64,000 nt of DNA from Cristatella mucedo (GCA_009760855.2 WPIO01000068.1:246001-310000); one strand, 5' to 3'. Positions 11,614 to 23,437 are shown, counted from the stretch's first letter. Numbers and translations are program-made. Notes: generated by a model not told the origin, from the sequence alone.

Positions 11614-12135
11614 TCAGAGATTTCGAAAACGATGATTTTTACTGCGAAAGTGCCAGAGGCTGACCAGATACAGGGCTCGATGACGAAAATTGAGCCATTT
11701 TCTTTTGAGAAATATATCAAGATTGATAGCTGATTTGGAATAGCCGCTGGCGCCTTCTTCGGGCGCCACACAGAGCATATCTGCACGCCTAGAGCAGCAT
11801 TCTTCGCCGATGCCCTTTTTTCTGCCACGAGTCTGCGCCATATTGGATGCCGCCGCCAATGGCGCTCCAATATTGTCAGGATTTGTATCCTCACTATCAG
11901 TGATACTACCCAGGCGAGCGCGGGCGCCGCTATTCCGGACCTCCTGCATAATCTTTTCAGACCAGCGGATGGCAATGAAGTTCCCGGGAAATGTTTCCAA
12001 GAACTTGCACACCAATTCCATTGTGTTGCTAAGAACATCCCTGCTAACATCTTTTATATCGTGATTAAACCCAACCATAGCGTGCATCCTTTCATTGAGC
12101 TCTTTTGCACATAGTTCTTCAGATTGCTTTGACAT
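11614..12135 (-). CDS. Unrecognised 173-residue reading frame inside the TIR element
   Basis: This is the only sizeable frame reading in from the right TIR; its ATG lies about 150 bp from the element end. The N-terminal half looks protein-like: an acidic/helical start (MSKQSEELCAKELNERMHAM), then a DVSRDVLSNTMELVCKFLET stretch, a FPGNFIAIRW segment, and near residue 105 a basic GRKKG patch that might be a nuclear localisation signal. The C-terminal third (from about residue 135) is less convincing and may be read-through. I see no DDE/D transposase motif, zinc finger or signal peptide. No function is proposed. A spurious frame cannot be excluded. Confidence 0.4.
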   Translation of the reverse strand: MSKQSEELCAKELNERMHAMVGFNHDIKDVSRDVLSNTMELVCKFLETFPGNFIAIRWSEKIMQEVRNSGARARLGSITDSEDTNPDNIGAPLAAASNMAQTRGRKKGIGEECCSRRADMLCVAPEEGASGYSKSAINLDIFLKRKWLNFRHRALYLVSLWHFRSKNHRFRNL

Positions 12136-12504
12136 GATTCTGACGATGCTGCTCCTGAATTAGGTCAGCTGCGTATTTTACTTCGAAACACTATATTTTT
12201 TAGAGCAGCAACCCAAAAAATTAATAATTAATTGCGATTCTGCTTACGTAAATTTGGTAACTCAGGTTACCACTCACGGGCTCATATGTGGCTGATTTCA
12301 GCGGGAAATTATGACCTTGACCTTTACTGGTCATCAGAAGGTCAAAACGACAGCTATGGATATATCAAAAGATAGCTTATGTTGCCCTTGTTTGTGCCAA
12401 TTTGCATGCTGATCGTTTGATTGGTATTTCAGAAGCATCCATGAATGTGCTGTCAATTAAGCTAAATCATATAGGGGTGGGTCATAACTCGCAACCCCTC
12501 GGAC

Positions 12505-12597
12505 ATTTGCTCTTACAGCAAATGTTAAGTGCCTAAAAAGAGATTAAGCTCTCTTATGGCGCTATATAAGAAACTTTGTCTTATTATTATTAAGCTA
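12505..12597 (+). mobile_element. LINE family A 3'-tail fragment
   Basis: CAGCAAATGTTAAGTGCCTA, AAAAGAGATTAAG, CTCTCTTATGGCGCTATATA and a TTATTATTATT end match the family A tail with small changes. Confidence 0.8.
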
Positions 12598-12599
12598 AA

Positions 12600-12835
12600 A
12601 CTTCATATGTTTCTCAAAGCACTTACTGGATCCTTATGATTTATCCTTTGAATGCTAATGTGTGCTACTAATGCATCTTACCATTAACCATGTATACATG
12701 TTGACGATGTGTATGCTACCTAATATACTTGTTGACAGTGCGTACATTAAACTAACTTCTCATCATGCTTTTTATAGCATACGTAAAGTGCATATAACGA
12801 GGTCGAGTTCTCTGAGGGTGCTACCCAAATTTATT
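12600..12835 (+). mobile_element. Diverged LINE family A 3'UTR and tail
   Basis: The order ACTGGATCCTTATGATT, ACCATTAACCATGT, ACATGTTGACGATGTG, TTTTTATAGCATACG, then GAGTTCTCTGAGGGTGCTAC follows the family A 3'UTR (GGGTCCTTGTGATTCG, ACTAACCACATT, GTGCATG and so on). It sits directly after another tail, giving two tails in tandem. Confidence 0.65.
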
Positions 12836-13900
12836 GTTTTTGTTTTTACAGACATCTATTGGAAAATTAGTAATTATAAAATTTACTCAGACCTTCGTTA
12901 AATTTAACCTAAGATAGAAACTGACAGTTAAAAGGATTTTTCATTTGAATATTTTTACCCACATCCTGAAGCATTTACCGCACTGTAATCCTTAGGTAAA
13001 ACGATGCAGCACAAGTAATGGTTCCAGACCTTGCCATGCTTAAAAAAACGGAAGAAGCTGTCGAAACTAAGCAATAATATCAGTTCTAAAAGCTACCTCA
13101 ATAGGCGTAAATATTTAGATGGCAGCAGCCCAATATATAACTCCTTTAAATAGTCCGTGATGTTAGCTTAGAGCAGTCTATTAGAACGTGACTGATAGCT
13201 GGAAACAAATGAGAGTCGCGCTTTGGGAACTCGACTTAAAAACGAACTGAAACTTTCAGCTTCCCGACTCTAATTAATATATTTCTCTATGTTTCTAGGA
13301 TCTACCAGAGGTTTGCAATGCTTAGATTGAACTACCATTAGTAAAAACTGAATCTATCTCCTCTCTTGTTGACAGGAAACCTGTCGTAGATGCACCGTCA
13401 TAGTATACCGTAATCATCACAAAGAGTGTAATGCAAGAACGACATCATGGGGAATATTAAGTGATTGAAAATTAAGAAGCCCACTCTTCCATAAACCTAA
13501 AATGTTATCTTACTGTAGACTTTTAAATCATTCATATATAAGGAAGTAATTGAACCACTGCTATATAAATTGGCACAATCTAAAAAGGCAAAATTTGCAA
13601 TACTTCAGTTAAGAAATGGCTAAATGTTGAACCTTGACAATATTAATAAAGCTGGTATTCTTCTGCTATTTGGAGAATATCTTAGAGTTGAAAACGCTAG
13701 AAGTCGATTTGGTGGCAGATGCTGAGGTAAATAAAGAAATTAAGAGTACGGAGTGCGGATTCTACCTCTAGTGAGACTCTCTGATTATTATTATCTAGCT
13801 GGAAAAGAAGGTAGAAAAGAATGATCTACTCGATCGTATAGCGACTTTTCGGCACAACAAGCAAGTCACAGCCATCTTCAAGAAGATTGTCATGTTATTT
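12836..13900. other. Interval with no recognised feature
   Basis: About 1 kb of AT-rich DNA with no supportable gene or repeat. Confidence 0.4.
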
Positions 13901-13904
13901 TACA

Positions 13905-14003
13905 GGCGTGTTCTCTTGCAGCGATAGTGAAGCACACTTGGATAGAGATTAAATTCATTCTAGGTGGTATAAAAAATACTCACCTCTACTATTATTATAA
14001 CAG
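13905..14003 (+). mobile_element. Degraded LINE family A 3'-tail fragment
   Basis: TTGCAGCGATAGTGAAGCAC, TTGGATAGAGATTAAATTC and a CTATTATTATAAC end correspond to the tail hairpin region. The closing GGCGCT arm is lost. Confidence 0.55.
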
Positions 14004-14214
14004 CCTACAGCTAAAGCTGATATTTAGTGCCGAGCTTCAACGATTCTCGCTACAGCATTAGTGATTACAGTTGGCGCTCAGAGATTTTGTGCTGAATCTT
14101 TCATCAGACGAGTTCTTGAAGGTCAAAATTTTGGAATCCTGTGAAAGTAGTATAAAGTTCGGCCGATTTAACATCCTCATATAGATGCAGAAAAGCTTCA
14201 GAGGCCGTCACCCA

Positions 14215-14310
14215 GCTCCCAGTTGGTCATAAAGTCTTGCCTATTGCAGGACTTTACCCCACGTTCTTTGTCGTCAAGCGTGAGCACCTTACCCCTAGGC
14301 ACCCTACTTC
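14215..14310 (-). mobile_element. Degraded SINE2 copy, minus strand
   Basis: The minus strand gives GGTAAGGTGCTCACGC, AAAGAACGTGGGGTAAAGTC and CTGCAATAGGCAAGACTTTA, matching the SINE2 order. It faces another SINE2 about 90 bp downstream in the opposite orientation. Confidence 0.6.
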
Positions 14311-14399
14311 TTACCCGGTAGAGCAAGACCCAGCTTCGTAGAGGTTTCACTTGCTCTATTACACCGAAAGCACACCCTCAATCTGGTTGATTATGTCGG

Positions 14400-14505
14400 T
14401 CGTGATTGCCCAGCAGATAAGGTGTTCGCTCTTTGCAACCGAGATCGTGTGTTCTAATCACGAAGTGAGCAATCCTTTATTGCCAACTACACGTGGTAGT
14501 GATAT
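14400..14505 (+). mobile_element. SINE2 copy, plus strand
   Basis: GATAAGGTGTTCGCTCTTTG, GAGATCGTGTGTTCTAATCA, then AGCAATCCTTTATTGCCAAC follow the SINE2 consensus. With the minus-strand copy at 14215 it forms a loose inverted pair. Confidence 0.7.
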
Positions 14506-16020
14506 CCGTTCTGTTGCTAAACAAATGAGACTGTTTTGAATCAGCTGATATTTTTTGAATGTAAGTCACTCATGAGAGCCAGTGTATAATTCATGTTAAA
14601 CCAATGAAGGGTCTTTGTCCCTTGGTAGTCGTAATATGAAACTGATCTTCGTCCTTTGCTTTCTAGAATCGCTAGTCAATGCCAATGTACGCACCGGGAA
14701 CCGCATTAGATTATAATATGTTGGATCTGTTCCTTAAATTGACGTGGAAATGCATCTAATGCACAGCTATGTTTTGCTGTTTTGCTACATGCAACTGCAA
14801 AGTCTTTCTAGTACTGGTGCGCTCTCATCTGGCTCATCTCATGCTGAGGTTTTCTGTCGTTAGTTGCCAATGCGACGGCCAACGGTATTTAAAGCTGTGT
14901 CTAGCCATAGTGTGCGTATTCTATCGATTGGAAAAAGTGAAAATATGTAATCTGCGGCACGACAAAAGGCCGCCAATTGGTCCATTTATTGCCACGTGCT
15001 CTCTTTCTCTGGCGCTCCTTACATCATAACCTCGATTCGCAATCTTAGCCTCTTAGCCGGTGCCAAGCAGCAGCGCCCAAGGGGGGGGCTCCTCATCTCT
15101 GAGGCAGCACGTAGAGATCGAGACAGAGCGAATCGGGTCATAGAATCTGAACCGCCCTTTGCTCTCGCTCTTCATCCTCTGTACCAAGAGAAACATGAAG
15201 AAACTTTCCTCCGATTTCGAAGGTCAGTGGAACTGCTGCACAAGGCCAAGCGCTATGTGCCCGAGCAGTTTGTAGCAAGCAGGGGCAGCCTCCACCCGCT
15301 TTGAAAGTAAGGTCACTCGACGGCTGGCGCCCAGTGGCACACAAATGGACAATCCGTAATTGTCTATGGATTCGTTTGACTGTATTTTTAACCTGGAAGC
15401 GTCAGCTCTCATTGCGCATAATGCAACGTCTTATCGTGCGATTCTCGTACGGTATATCGATTTCCGTTGGCACAATTTTGCTTTCCTGGCTAGAACATGG
15501 CAACACTACGGCAAACAGACCCGTTTATGTGAAGCTTTGTCGGTCCAGTAGTCCAATAACAACGTGTGCTTAATTATTTCACGCCAACTTCTTTTAGCTT
15601 TATGATAGAATCCCAGGCTTCATCATCGAATTTGGAAGGTTTCTTATTTAGCTTGACTCATTGCTAGTATGGAGCGTCTCTTTTGGCGACAGTTACAAAC
15701 ACTGGCAGCAGTTAGCGCATGAGCGTTATGCAGCCGAAGCAATTAAGCTTCAGCTACTTGTTTCAGTAAGAGACTTGTATACTTATTGACGCAAAAAGTC
15801 TCTCGACATCAGTATAATGATATCCAGCGCTAGTACTTTAGAAGTGATTTGTATCGAAATATCTGCATTCGCGAAAGGAAGATAACAGCTGAGATGAATG
15901 CGGAAACTGCAGCCAGGTGAACTATCCAGATTATTGCTGATATCTATTTTTTGCGATTATTCGATAATCTATGGCCGAGGCCGCATGAAAGCTGGAGCTA
16001 TATATAATTATAATTATCGT
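14506..16020. other. Interval with no recognised feature
   Basis: About 1.5 kb with several short open frames (for example around 15000-15340, moderately GC-rich). None has recognisable domains or convincing splice context. Confidence 0.4.
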
Positions 16021-16024
16021 TAAT

Positions 16025-17470
16025 ATGTCATTGGCCTCAGGTCAGGTCCCAGCAACTTTCAAAAAAGCTGTAGTCAGACCTCTCCTCAAGAAAGCAACAC
16101 TAGACCAAGAGAACTTGAGCAACTACCGCCCAGTCTCCCTTCTACCATCTCTATCAAAGACACTGGAACGGGTTGTGGCAGACCAGCTAAACTCATATAT
16201 CGAAACCTCACACCTTGCTAGTAAGTTCCAGTCCGGCTTTAGAGCGAATCACTCCACAGAGTCAGCATTGCTTCGGGTATACCACGACCTACTTAGGAAT
16301 GCAGACATGGGTAGAGTGTCTCTGCTTGTTTTGCTTGATGTTTCGGCAGGTTTTGGCACCATCGATCACAACGTTCTTTTAGAGCGCCTCTCATCTCGCC
16401 TGGGCATCACTGGCACTGCTCTGCAGTGTTTCAGGTCCTATTTCAGTGGGAGACTCCAGAGTATTGACGCGAATGGACAAAGATCATCTGAAGTACCTCT
16501 GAAATATGGAGTACCTCAGGGCTCCGTGCTAGGTCCGGTTCTTTTCACGGTTTATACTCTCCTTCTCGCTGATGTGATTGCCAAGCACAATCTAGGCTTT
16601 CACTTCTATGCGGATGACACTCAGTTGTACCTTTGCTTTGATCCCTCCCAGCCTTCGAGCACCTCAAATTCTCTAAACTCACTGGCTGCATGCATTGATG
16701 ACATCCGCACATGGATGGCAGCAAATTTTCTTAAACTAAACGATGACAAAACTAACTTACTAGTTATGGGCAAACCCAGTGTGATTCAGAAATTGAAAAG
16801 GCTGACGCTCAAAATTGGCTCTGCCAGCATATCTCCTGTCGAATCAGCTCGAAATCTAGGTGTCATATTCCAAAGCGACCTCTCATTAGACGACCATGTC
16901 AGCTCCACGGTCAAATCTGCCTATTTTCAGCTTCATAATATTGCTAAAATTCGGGCTTGTTTAGATAAGGATACCACGTTTAAGTTGGTCCATGTATTCG
17001 TGACATCTCGTCTCGACTTCTGCAACTCACTGCTTACTGGCCTACCAGCATGTGCGATCAGTCGATTGCAGCTGGTGCAAAACTCGGCAGCTAGGCTTGT
17101 CTGTCGTGAGCGTTGCAGTTGCCACATTACTCTACTTCTCGCCGACCTGAACTGGCTACCAATCAAGCAACGGATTGACTTCAAGGTTTTGTCGCTCACT
17201 TTTAGGTCCCTTCATTCTATGGCTCCAGCCTATCTCTCCGACATACTCCCCCATCAGGCCAAGCATCGTACCACCCGCTTTTCGGAATCCAACAGTCTAG
17301 AAATACCTCGTACAAACCTCAAATCCTTTGGAGACCATGCATTTAGTTCGTAGGCTCCCGAAGCGTGGAACTCCCTCCCGACCTTCGTCAGAACATCCCC
17401 TGACCTGACCACATTTAAAAGGAACCTAAAAGCACACCTATTTAGGACAGCATTTATTGGGTCCCCGTGA
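16025..17470 (+). pseudogene. Family A reverse transcriptase, interrupted by one nonsense codon
   Basis: The frame is 482 codons to the family's normal stop, with a single internal TAG at 17351-17353 where other copies have a Tyr codon (SSYAPTAWN). Before that it is open for 442 codons. It encodes the palm-like [19 protein letters not shown], a motif A of [13 protein letters not shown] (the first Asp is kept; the family's AFD is changed to GFG), [20 protein letters not shown], the catalytic [21 protein letters not shown], and the CR1/L2-type C-terminal region ending in a TTFKRNLK block. Endonuclease and ORF1 are absent. It is non-functional because of truncation and the stop. Confidence 0.9.
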
Positions 17471-17708
17471 TTCGTCCTTGATGTGCTTATGCGTGCTGAC
17501 ACTGTGCATGCTGCCACTAACCACATTTGCATGCTGACCCTGTGCATGTCACCCTTAACCATGTTATCCATGTTGTTTGTTTTTCAAGCATGATTTTACT
17601 TACCATTTTTTAATTGCATTTCCCTTTGCAGCAAAGGTAAAGCGCCTAGAAAGAGATTTATTCTCTGAGGGCGCTTTATCAAGTACATTATCATTATTAT
17701 TATCATTT
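16025..17708 (+). mobile_element. LINE family A copy (CR1/L2-like), 5'-truncated
   Basis: The copy starts inside the ORF just upstream of the RT domain and runs through the 3'UTR to the hairpin tail (AAGCGCCTAGAAAGAG, TTATTCTCTGAGGGCGCTTT) and a short ATTATTATTATC end. It is the longest family A coding segment in the window, reaching about 60 residues further 5' than the 19321 copy and further still than the 56978 copy. Confidence 0.9.
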
Positions 17709-19320
17709 ATACATAATCCATTTGCCATGAGATAGGCAGTCAGTTGTGATTCCGGACTCAGCATTGGCATTAGAGCTGATTTGAGCTCAATGCCGGAGAG
17801 CCGTTGGTGTACATCATGGCCGCTGGTAAACGCCTGCAGCCATCCACTGCTGTCAAGTTGACATGTCTACGCTATGGATCCGGACTTGTTTTATTAAGGT
17901 ATGAGCGCTCTTCACGCTGCCGGGTATCTGATACTGCCGACAGGCCTGCATAAGTTTTAATAGCAGCACCTACAAGTTGCTCGCCCCGTTCTACAAGGTT
18001 CAGGCATCACCAGTATTTGTGGTGCGTCGGCTTGCAGAATTGAGACTTGCACAATTACGAGCTCTGTGTTTCCGGCCAAGTTATTTCCGGACGTTGCACC
18101 CGCACGCCACTTTTGTAAGTACGCTAGGTGAGGAGTTAAGAGACGAAACTTGTCGCTAGACTTAGAGATGTCATTCTCTTCATGCAGATTTATATACTTA
18201 TCTTTAAAAAAACGCACAGCATGACTGTCTACTTAATGCTCAAGCAGTAAAGAATTAGTCTCCCGACACAGCAGAGGTCGAATGAATAGAATTGTATGCC
18301 GACTGGTGCCTCTGTACCTGAACGAACGCAAATCGTGAGGAGCGGTAAGGTCGCCAACCTAACGAGCGCAGCAGTTGCAGCAAGGCATCTAGTTTGTAGT
18401 TGTACACTCAGTCAGTCATTACACGGGGATTCAGCAAGAGAGCGTAATTAGAGATTTACAGCTGCCTTGAAAGCGCTTATCTGAGCGCTGAATGGAGACC
18501 AGTCTCCTTAGCTCACTTCTAAGCAGATAGCTTCTCACGTAGTCGACAACGTGCGCGCAGGGCTATTCATAAGAGAAATCCTTTATTTCAGCACCAAGTC
18601 CGTAGGTGAACGGCCTCTGCTGGTCGCACCGTATTTTTAAATAGAGAAAGTACAAGGCGGCTTACTGGCAGTGGTTAAGAAGCTCCAATGATATTTCAAA
18701 CACGTCCGACCGGCAGGGGTGTTGGATATTTCAAACAAAGCAACTAAATCTGGACCGGACGATTTGGCAGCTTAAATGGCTCATGTATGGCCACTATCTA
18801 AAATAAAGAAATCTATTTGGGCATGTCATGGGAATTAAATCTGGATGCGCTTGACCGATGAACTATTTCACTAAAAACGGCAAACTTTTAAGAGGCACTG
18901 CATAGCCTGCCGCCTATGCATCTCACGCAATGAAGAGACACCTAGCAGATTTAAAAGAGCAGCAGGGAAAATGTGAAACAAAAATGGCAGGCGGATCATG
19001 CTGCAAAGAAAGCAATCAAATTAGCAGTAAGGATGTTGATTGGACATTTGATCAAAATATAATCACGAGGAAGCATATTTTGGCACCAAACCCTTACCAC
19101 TGACCGTTAGTCAAAACTGTGTAATAAGCATTTGCATAATCAATGTTTCGCGCCAAACTATAAAGAACGGTTACTCTGGTACAATTAGAAGTTTACTTTA
19201 AATCGCATGCCTCACTCAAAACTTCAGTCAAGATATGCCACCTGCCTTTAGCAAAAACATTCACCATACTGTAAACAGATACGGTCACTTGGCAGGGGCG
19301 TAGCCTAGATAACCAAAAGA
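17709..19320. other. Interval with no recognised feature
   Basis: About 1.6 kb between two family A copies. I see no supportable gene, tandem repeat or mobile element. Confidence 0.4.
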
Positions 19321-20892
19321 GTCCCTTCTACCATTCCTATCAAAGACACTGAAACGGGTCGTGGCAGACCAGCTGAACTCATATATCGAAACTTCAAACC
19401 TTGCTAGTAAGTTCCAGTCTGGCTTTAGAGCTAATCACACCACAGAGTCAGTATTGCTTAAGGTATACAATGACCTACTTAGGAATGCAGACATGGGTGG
19501 AGTGTCTCTGCTTGTTTTGCTTGATCTTTCGGCAGCTTTTGATACCATCGATCACAGATATCATATAGAGCACTTCTCATCTCGCGTGGACATCACTGGC
19601 ACTGCTCTGCAATGGTTCAGGTCCTATCTCAGTGGGAGAATCCAGAGTATTGACGTGAATGGACAAAGATCATCCGAGGTACCTCTGAAATATGGGGTAC
19701 CTCAGGGCTCCGTGCTTGGTCCGGTTCTTTTCACGGTTTATACTCTCCCTCTTGATGACATGATTGTCAAGAACAATCTAGGCTTTCACTTCTATGCGGG
19801 TGACACTCAGTTGTACCTTTGCTTTGATCCCTCCCAGCCTTCGAGCACCTCAAATTCTCTCAACTCACTTGCTGCATGTATTGAGGACATCAGCACATGG
19901 ATGGCAGTAAATTTTCTAAAACTTAACGATGATCAACTAACTTACTAGTTATGGGCAAACCCAGTGTGATTCACAAATTGGAAAGGCTGACGCTCAAAAT
20001 TGGCTCTTCCAGCATATCTCCTGCTGAATCAGCTCGAAAACTAGGCGTCATGTTCCAAAGTGACCTCTTGTTAGACGACCACATCAGCACCACAGCCAAA
20101 TCTGCCTACTTTCAGCTACATAACATTGCTAAAATTCGGGCTTGTTTAGATAAAGATACCACGTCTAAGTTGGTCCATGCATTTGTGACATCCCTACTTG
20201 ATTTCTGCAACTCGCTGCTTACTGGCCTACCGGCATGTGCGATCAGGCGATTGCAGCTGGTGCAAAGCTCTGCAGCTAGGCTTGTCAGTCGTGAGCGTCG
20301 CAGTTGCCACATTACTCCACTTCTCGCCGACCTGCACTGGCTACCAATCAAGCAACGGATTGACTTCAAGGTCTTGTCGCTCACTTTTAGGTCCCTTCAT
20401 TCTATTGCTCCAGCCTATCTATCAGATATACTACCCTATCAGGCCAAGCATCGTACCACCCGCTTTTCGGAATCCAACAGTCTAGAAATACCTCATACAA
20501 ACCTTAAATCCTTTGGAGACCGTGCATTTAGTTCATATGCTCCCAAAGCCTGGAACTGCCTCCCGACCTGCGTCAGAACATCCCCTGACCTGACCACATT
20601 TAAAAGGAACCTAAAAACACACATATTTAGGACAGCATTTAGTGGGTCCCTGTGATTCGTCCTTCATTTGCTTGTGCGTGCTGACACTGTGCATGCTGCC
20701 ACTAACCACATTTGCATGCTGACCCTGTGCATGTCACCCCTAACCATGTTATTCATGTTGTTTGTTTATCAAGCATGATATTACTCACGATTCAATTGCA
20801 TTTCCCTTTTCAGTAAATGTAAAGAGCCTAGAAAGAGATTAAGTTCTTTGAGAGTGCTTTATCAAGTGCATTATTATTATTATTATTATTAA
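19321..20892 (+). mobile_element. LINE family A copy, 5'-truncated
   Basis: It begins abruptly at the codons for SLLPFLSKTLKR and continues to the tail and a perfect (ATT)n end at about 20873-20892. It is closely similar to the 16025 and 56978 copies. Confidence 0.9.
19361..20655 (+). pseudogene. Family A reverse transcriptase with frameshift and mutated catalytic box
   Basis: It reads [31 protein letters not shown] and [20 protein letters not shown], but the catalytic YADD is YAGD at about 19796-19804, a loss of an active-site Asp. A one-base deletion near 19930-19936 (NDDQLT where others have NDDKTN) shifts the frame. The rest continues from 19951 as [20 protein letters not shown] to the normal C-terminus FRTAFSGSL at 20655. 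The copy is dead on three counts: truncation, active site and frame. Confidence 0.9.
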
Positions 20893-21239
20893 TCGACCAT
20901 AAGACCGAACCAGGATGCACTCCATACTTTAAGGACTCCCTGGATCACAAGCAGCCATTTATATATGCACTTCGACATCGCTCAGCAAAGTAGAACCTAA
21001 AACAGGTTATAAATAATATTTAAACGTGCAATTGAAGCTTTTCTAATCTTGTCTTGTGGTGGAGAGCTTCACATCATGATGACAGATCTAGGAGAACTTA
21101 CAGAGAGACCGTGATTTGGCCATCCCTAAGGTCATTTTAAACTGAGCAGTTTTTGAACAATGATCTCAGTTTTCTTGCAGACTTTTCTAGAAAGATCTCA
21201 CAAGCTCGTGAAATGGTTTTGGGCATCCAATAAACCGAG
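20893..21239. other. Interval with no recognised feature
   Basis: About 350 bp between a + strand family A end and a - strand family B end. I see nothing further in it. Confidence 0.4.
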
Positions 21240-21353
21240 TAATGTAATGTGCCCCTATCTGTAACTCTAAAAACCATCAAAGACTAAGTAGATGGTGCTA
21301 TGCAGGAGAGTTTTCTTTAAAAATATAATATATAATATAATATTATATATTAC

Positions 21354-21410
<57 letters not shown>

Positions 21411-21990
21411 TATTCTATTAAAAAGCTTACTTAGAGCTTAAGTCACTTTCACTGTACATGTTGTAGCAAACAGGCTTCATATCACGCAAAAAAGAGAAAC
21501 TGGGAAGCATAGCTGAGTCGGGAGAGCAGCTTAGGTAGTGAGTAACATGGAAGTAGCAGCTCAGGACGGCCGGAAAAGATGTGCCATAATTGGCAGCAGG
21601 AAAGTAGCAGCCGTTGAGTATGAATTGTGAAAGTGAGCTCCAAAGTCTAGGACCTGCAGAGCAAAATCTTCTGTCACCAAGGATCTTTAAGCGGAAGAAT
21701 GGAAGAGCCAATGTATTGTCCATTCAGAACCTGAGGCCATGAGCAGGCTGAAACTGGTGCATCAGTTCAGCTAGGTACGAAGGAGCCAAGCCGTGGCGGG
21801 CCTCGTGGGTCAGCGTAAGAACTTTTTTGTGTATCCGTTGATCAACCGGCCGCCATCCAAGCTCATTCAGCAATGAAATATGGTCAAACCTCTGGGATTT
21901 GTGAACTAGCCTTGCAGATAAATTCATCGCCAGCTGCAGTGGCCTAGTGGCTTTTTTAATAATCCGACCAAAAGGGAACAATAATCTGCC
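21240..21990 (-). mobile_element. Diverged LINE family B 3' fragment, minus strand, interrupted by AT repeat
   Basis: On the minus strand two open frames (21724-22026 and 21427-21723) give the family B C-terminus: RPLQLAMNLSARLVHKSQRF, ELGWRPVDQRIHKKVLTLTH, RHGLAPSYLAELMHQFQPAH, then DRRFCSAGPRLWSSLSQF and the HVTHYLSCSPDSAMLPSFSF block. The 3'UTR (AGAGTTACAG-like) and ATTACATTAC-type end at 21240-21280 are separated from the coding part by an AT-rich expansion. This is an old copy. Confidence 0.85.
21320..21406. repeat. AT-rich and (AT)n microsatellite inside a LINE fragment
   Basis: ATAATATATAATATAATATT followed by about 50 bp of pure AT. It lies between the 3'UTR and the coding end of the family B fragment, so it probably expanded after insertion. 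Confidence 0.9.
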
Positions 21991-23437
21991 CTTTATTTTG
22001 CTTCTGCCCTTTATTTTGCTTCGCATGCGTTGGGTCTAAGGTGTGGGATAGTGGAGAGCACCCTAAAGAGACGGGGAACAGGTTTTTAGGGCTCACGTTA
22101 CTTAGCCCGGTGGTATGATGCGTACTATTCACGACCCTCATTGCGGGTTCCATTCTTACAGCAGGCAATATTTTTTGCCCAATGCAGGTAGGCGATAGCC
22201 GCCAAGGATTTTGTAGCACTATATAAGTGAGGTTGTTTGATTGGCTGACCTTTAATCTCCTTTAATACATAGTCAGGAGATCGGTGGAGGAAATTGCTGC
22301 GGTTTGATAAAGGGAGAGAAAAAGAGTTTTTTGGGATGATTTAAAATTCATTTAACATGTGTGAACTTCTAGAAATTGAGATCAATATGATTCCGCGAGT
22401 GCCCTTTGATGTCTAGCCTTTACTCGTTATTAAATATATAAGGAGCATTTTAGTTTGTCGATTAGAACCTCATCTGTCAACCTTAGCCTCCCACAATTGT
22501 GTCAAAGTACAGAGGGACCGGATGTGGTCTGGCGTGAAACTGGTGATTTAAGGTTTAGCCACCAGGGGGAAATGACGAACACTCATTACATGTCCTGTGC
22601 TCCTACCAATTGGGCTGGAGACACTGCTTGTTCTTCTTAAGCACTCAAACTGCGTTGTATAGCCTTAGCTTCAAATTTACACCGTGATACATGTGGTGTA
22701 CATTAATGGTGCATGTGATGTACCAAAAAAGCGAAATGTCCGAGCTCAAAAGTTCATCGAGGTTTAATATTTCAATAACTAAAGCAAAGTTATCCCTCTA
22801 GTCTTATTTTATTAAAAAATCTGGGCATGCTTATAGTGGTCACCAGGCTCGTAAAGCTTTGCAGGGCTACAGGTAAGGTATTGCAGCTTGGACGTCAGTG
22901 CAAAATGAATTGACTAAAGCTGCCGCTGTCGCTCTGACTGCTAAACCCGGAGGAGTTTTCTGCCGTAGGTATGAACAATATTTGTGATTTTTTGAGATAC
23001 GTATGCTGATGCGAAATAAAATACCCGTAAATGGATGTGAGCGAGCTGTTTCGGCCCAAGAACACTAATCAAAATGGAATAGCTTGTTGGCAGCTGCTGC
23101 ATCTGTTGATAACATGCCACCAGGTGGCAAGTAACTATAGTGTGAAGTAAAAAAATATGAGCCCCTATTACATTAAATGGTAATTTTGTATTTAAGTTCT
23201 TAGGTCAGCAATTCCTATGTCTCCCACAGTGACGGACGTCACATTGATTCACTTGCGATTAACAGTACTACTGATACGATACTGCAAAGATGTGTGTTCA
23301 AAAAGTTTGGGATAATTTGATTTTTTGGATATGCAGCGGCAGCTTGCACTCTCATAGTTGAAATTGAACATGATTATCTGCGCCTTCTTTAAGTAAACAA
23401 AGGACATGCCTACATGCAATCTGCTTGAGATTATTTA
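21991..23437. other. Interval with a short tandem duplication, otherwise unrecognised
   Basis: At 21987-22022 an 18-bp unit (CTGCCCTTTATTTTGCTT) is repeated twice, right at the 5' edge of the family B fragment. Otherwise I see nothing recognisable to 23437. Confidence 0.45.

Larger units (their letters stand above)
11466..12284. mobile_element. 819-bp terminal-inverted-repeat element, family not recognised
   Basis: The two ends are inverted repeats of about 30 bp. The left end reads TGAGCCCG...TAACCTGGGTTACCA inward, and the right end, reverse-complemented, reads TGAGCCCG...TAACCTGAGTTACCA. The outer 8 bases match exactly and the inner 15 differ once, with a mismatched stretch between them. 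Both ends abut TA (11464-11465 and 12285-12286), which would fit a TA target-site duplication; a longer ATAT reading is also possible. The left end additionally carries two overlapping large palindromes. The interior holds one minus-strand frame. I see no transposase motif. It could be a non-autonomous DNA transposon, a MITE-like unit that captured an ORF, or a small novel element. Confidence 0.65.
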
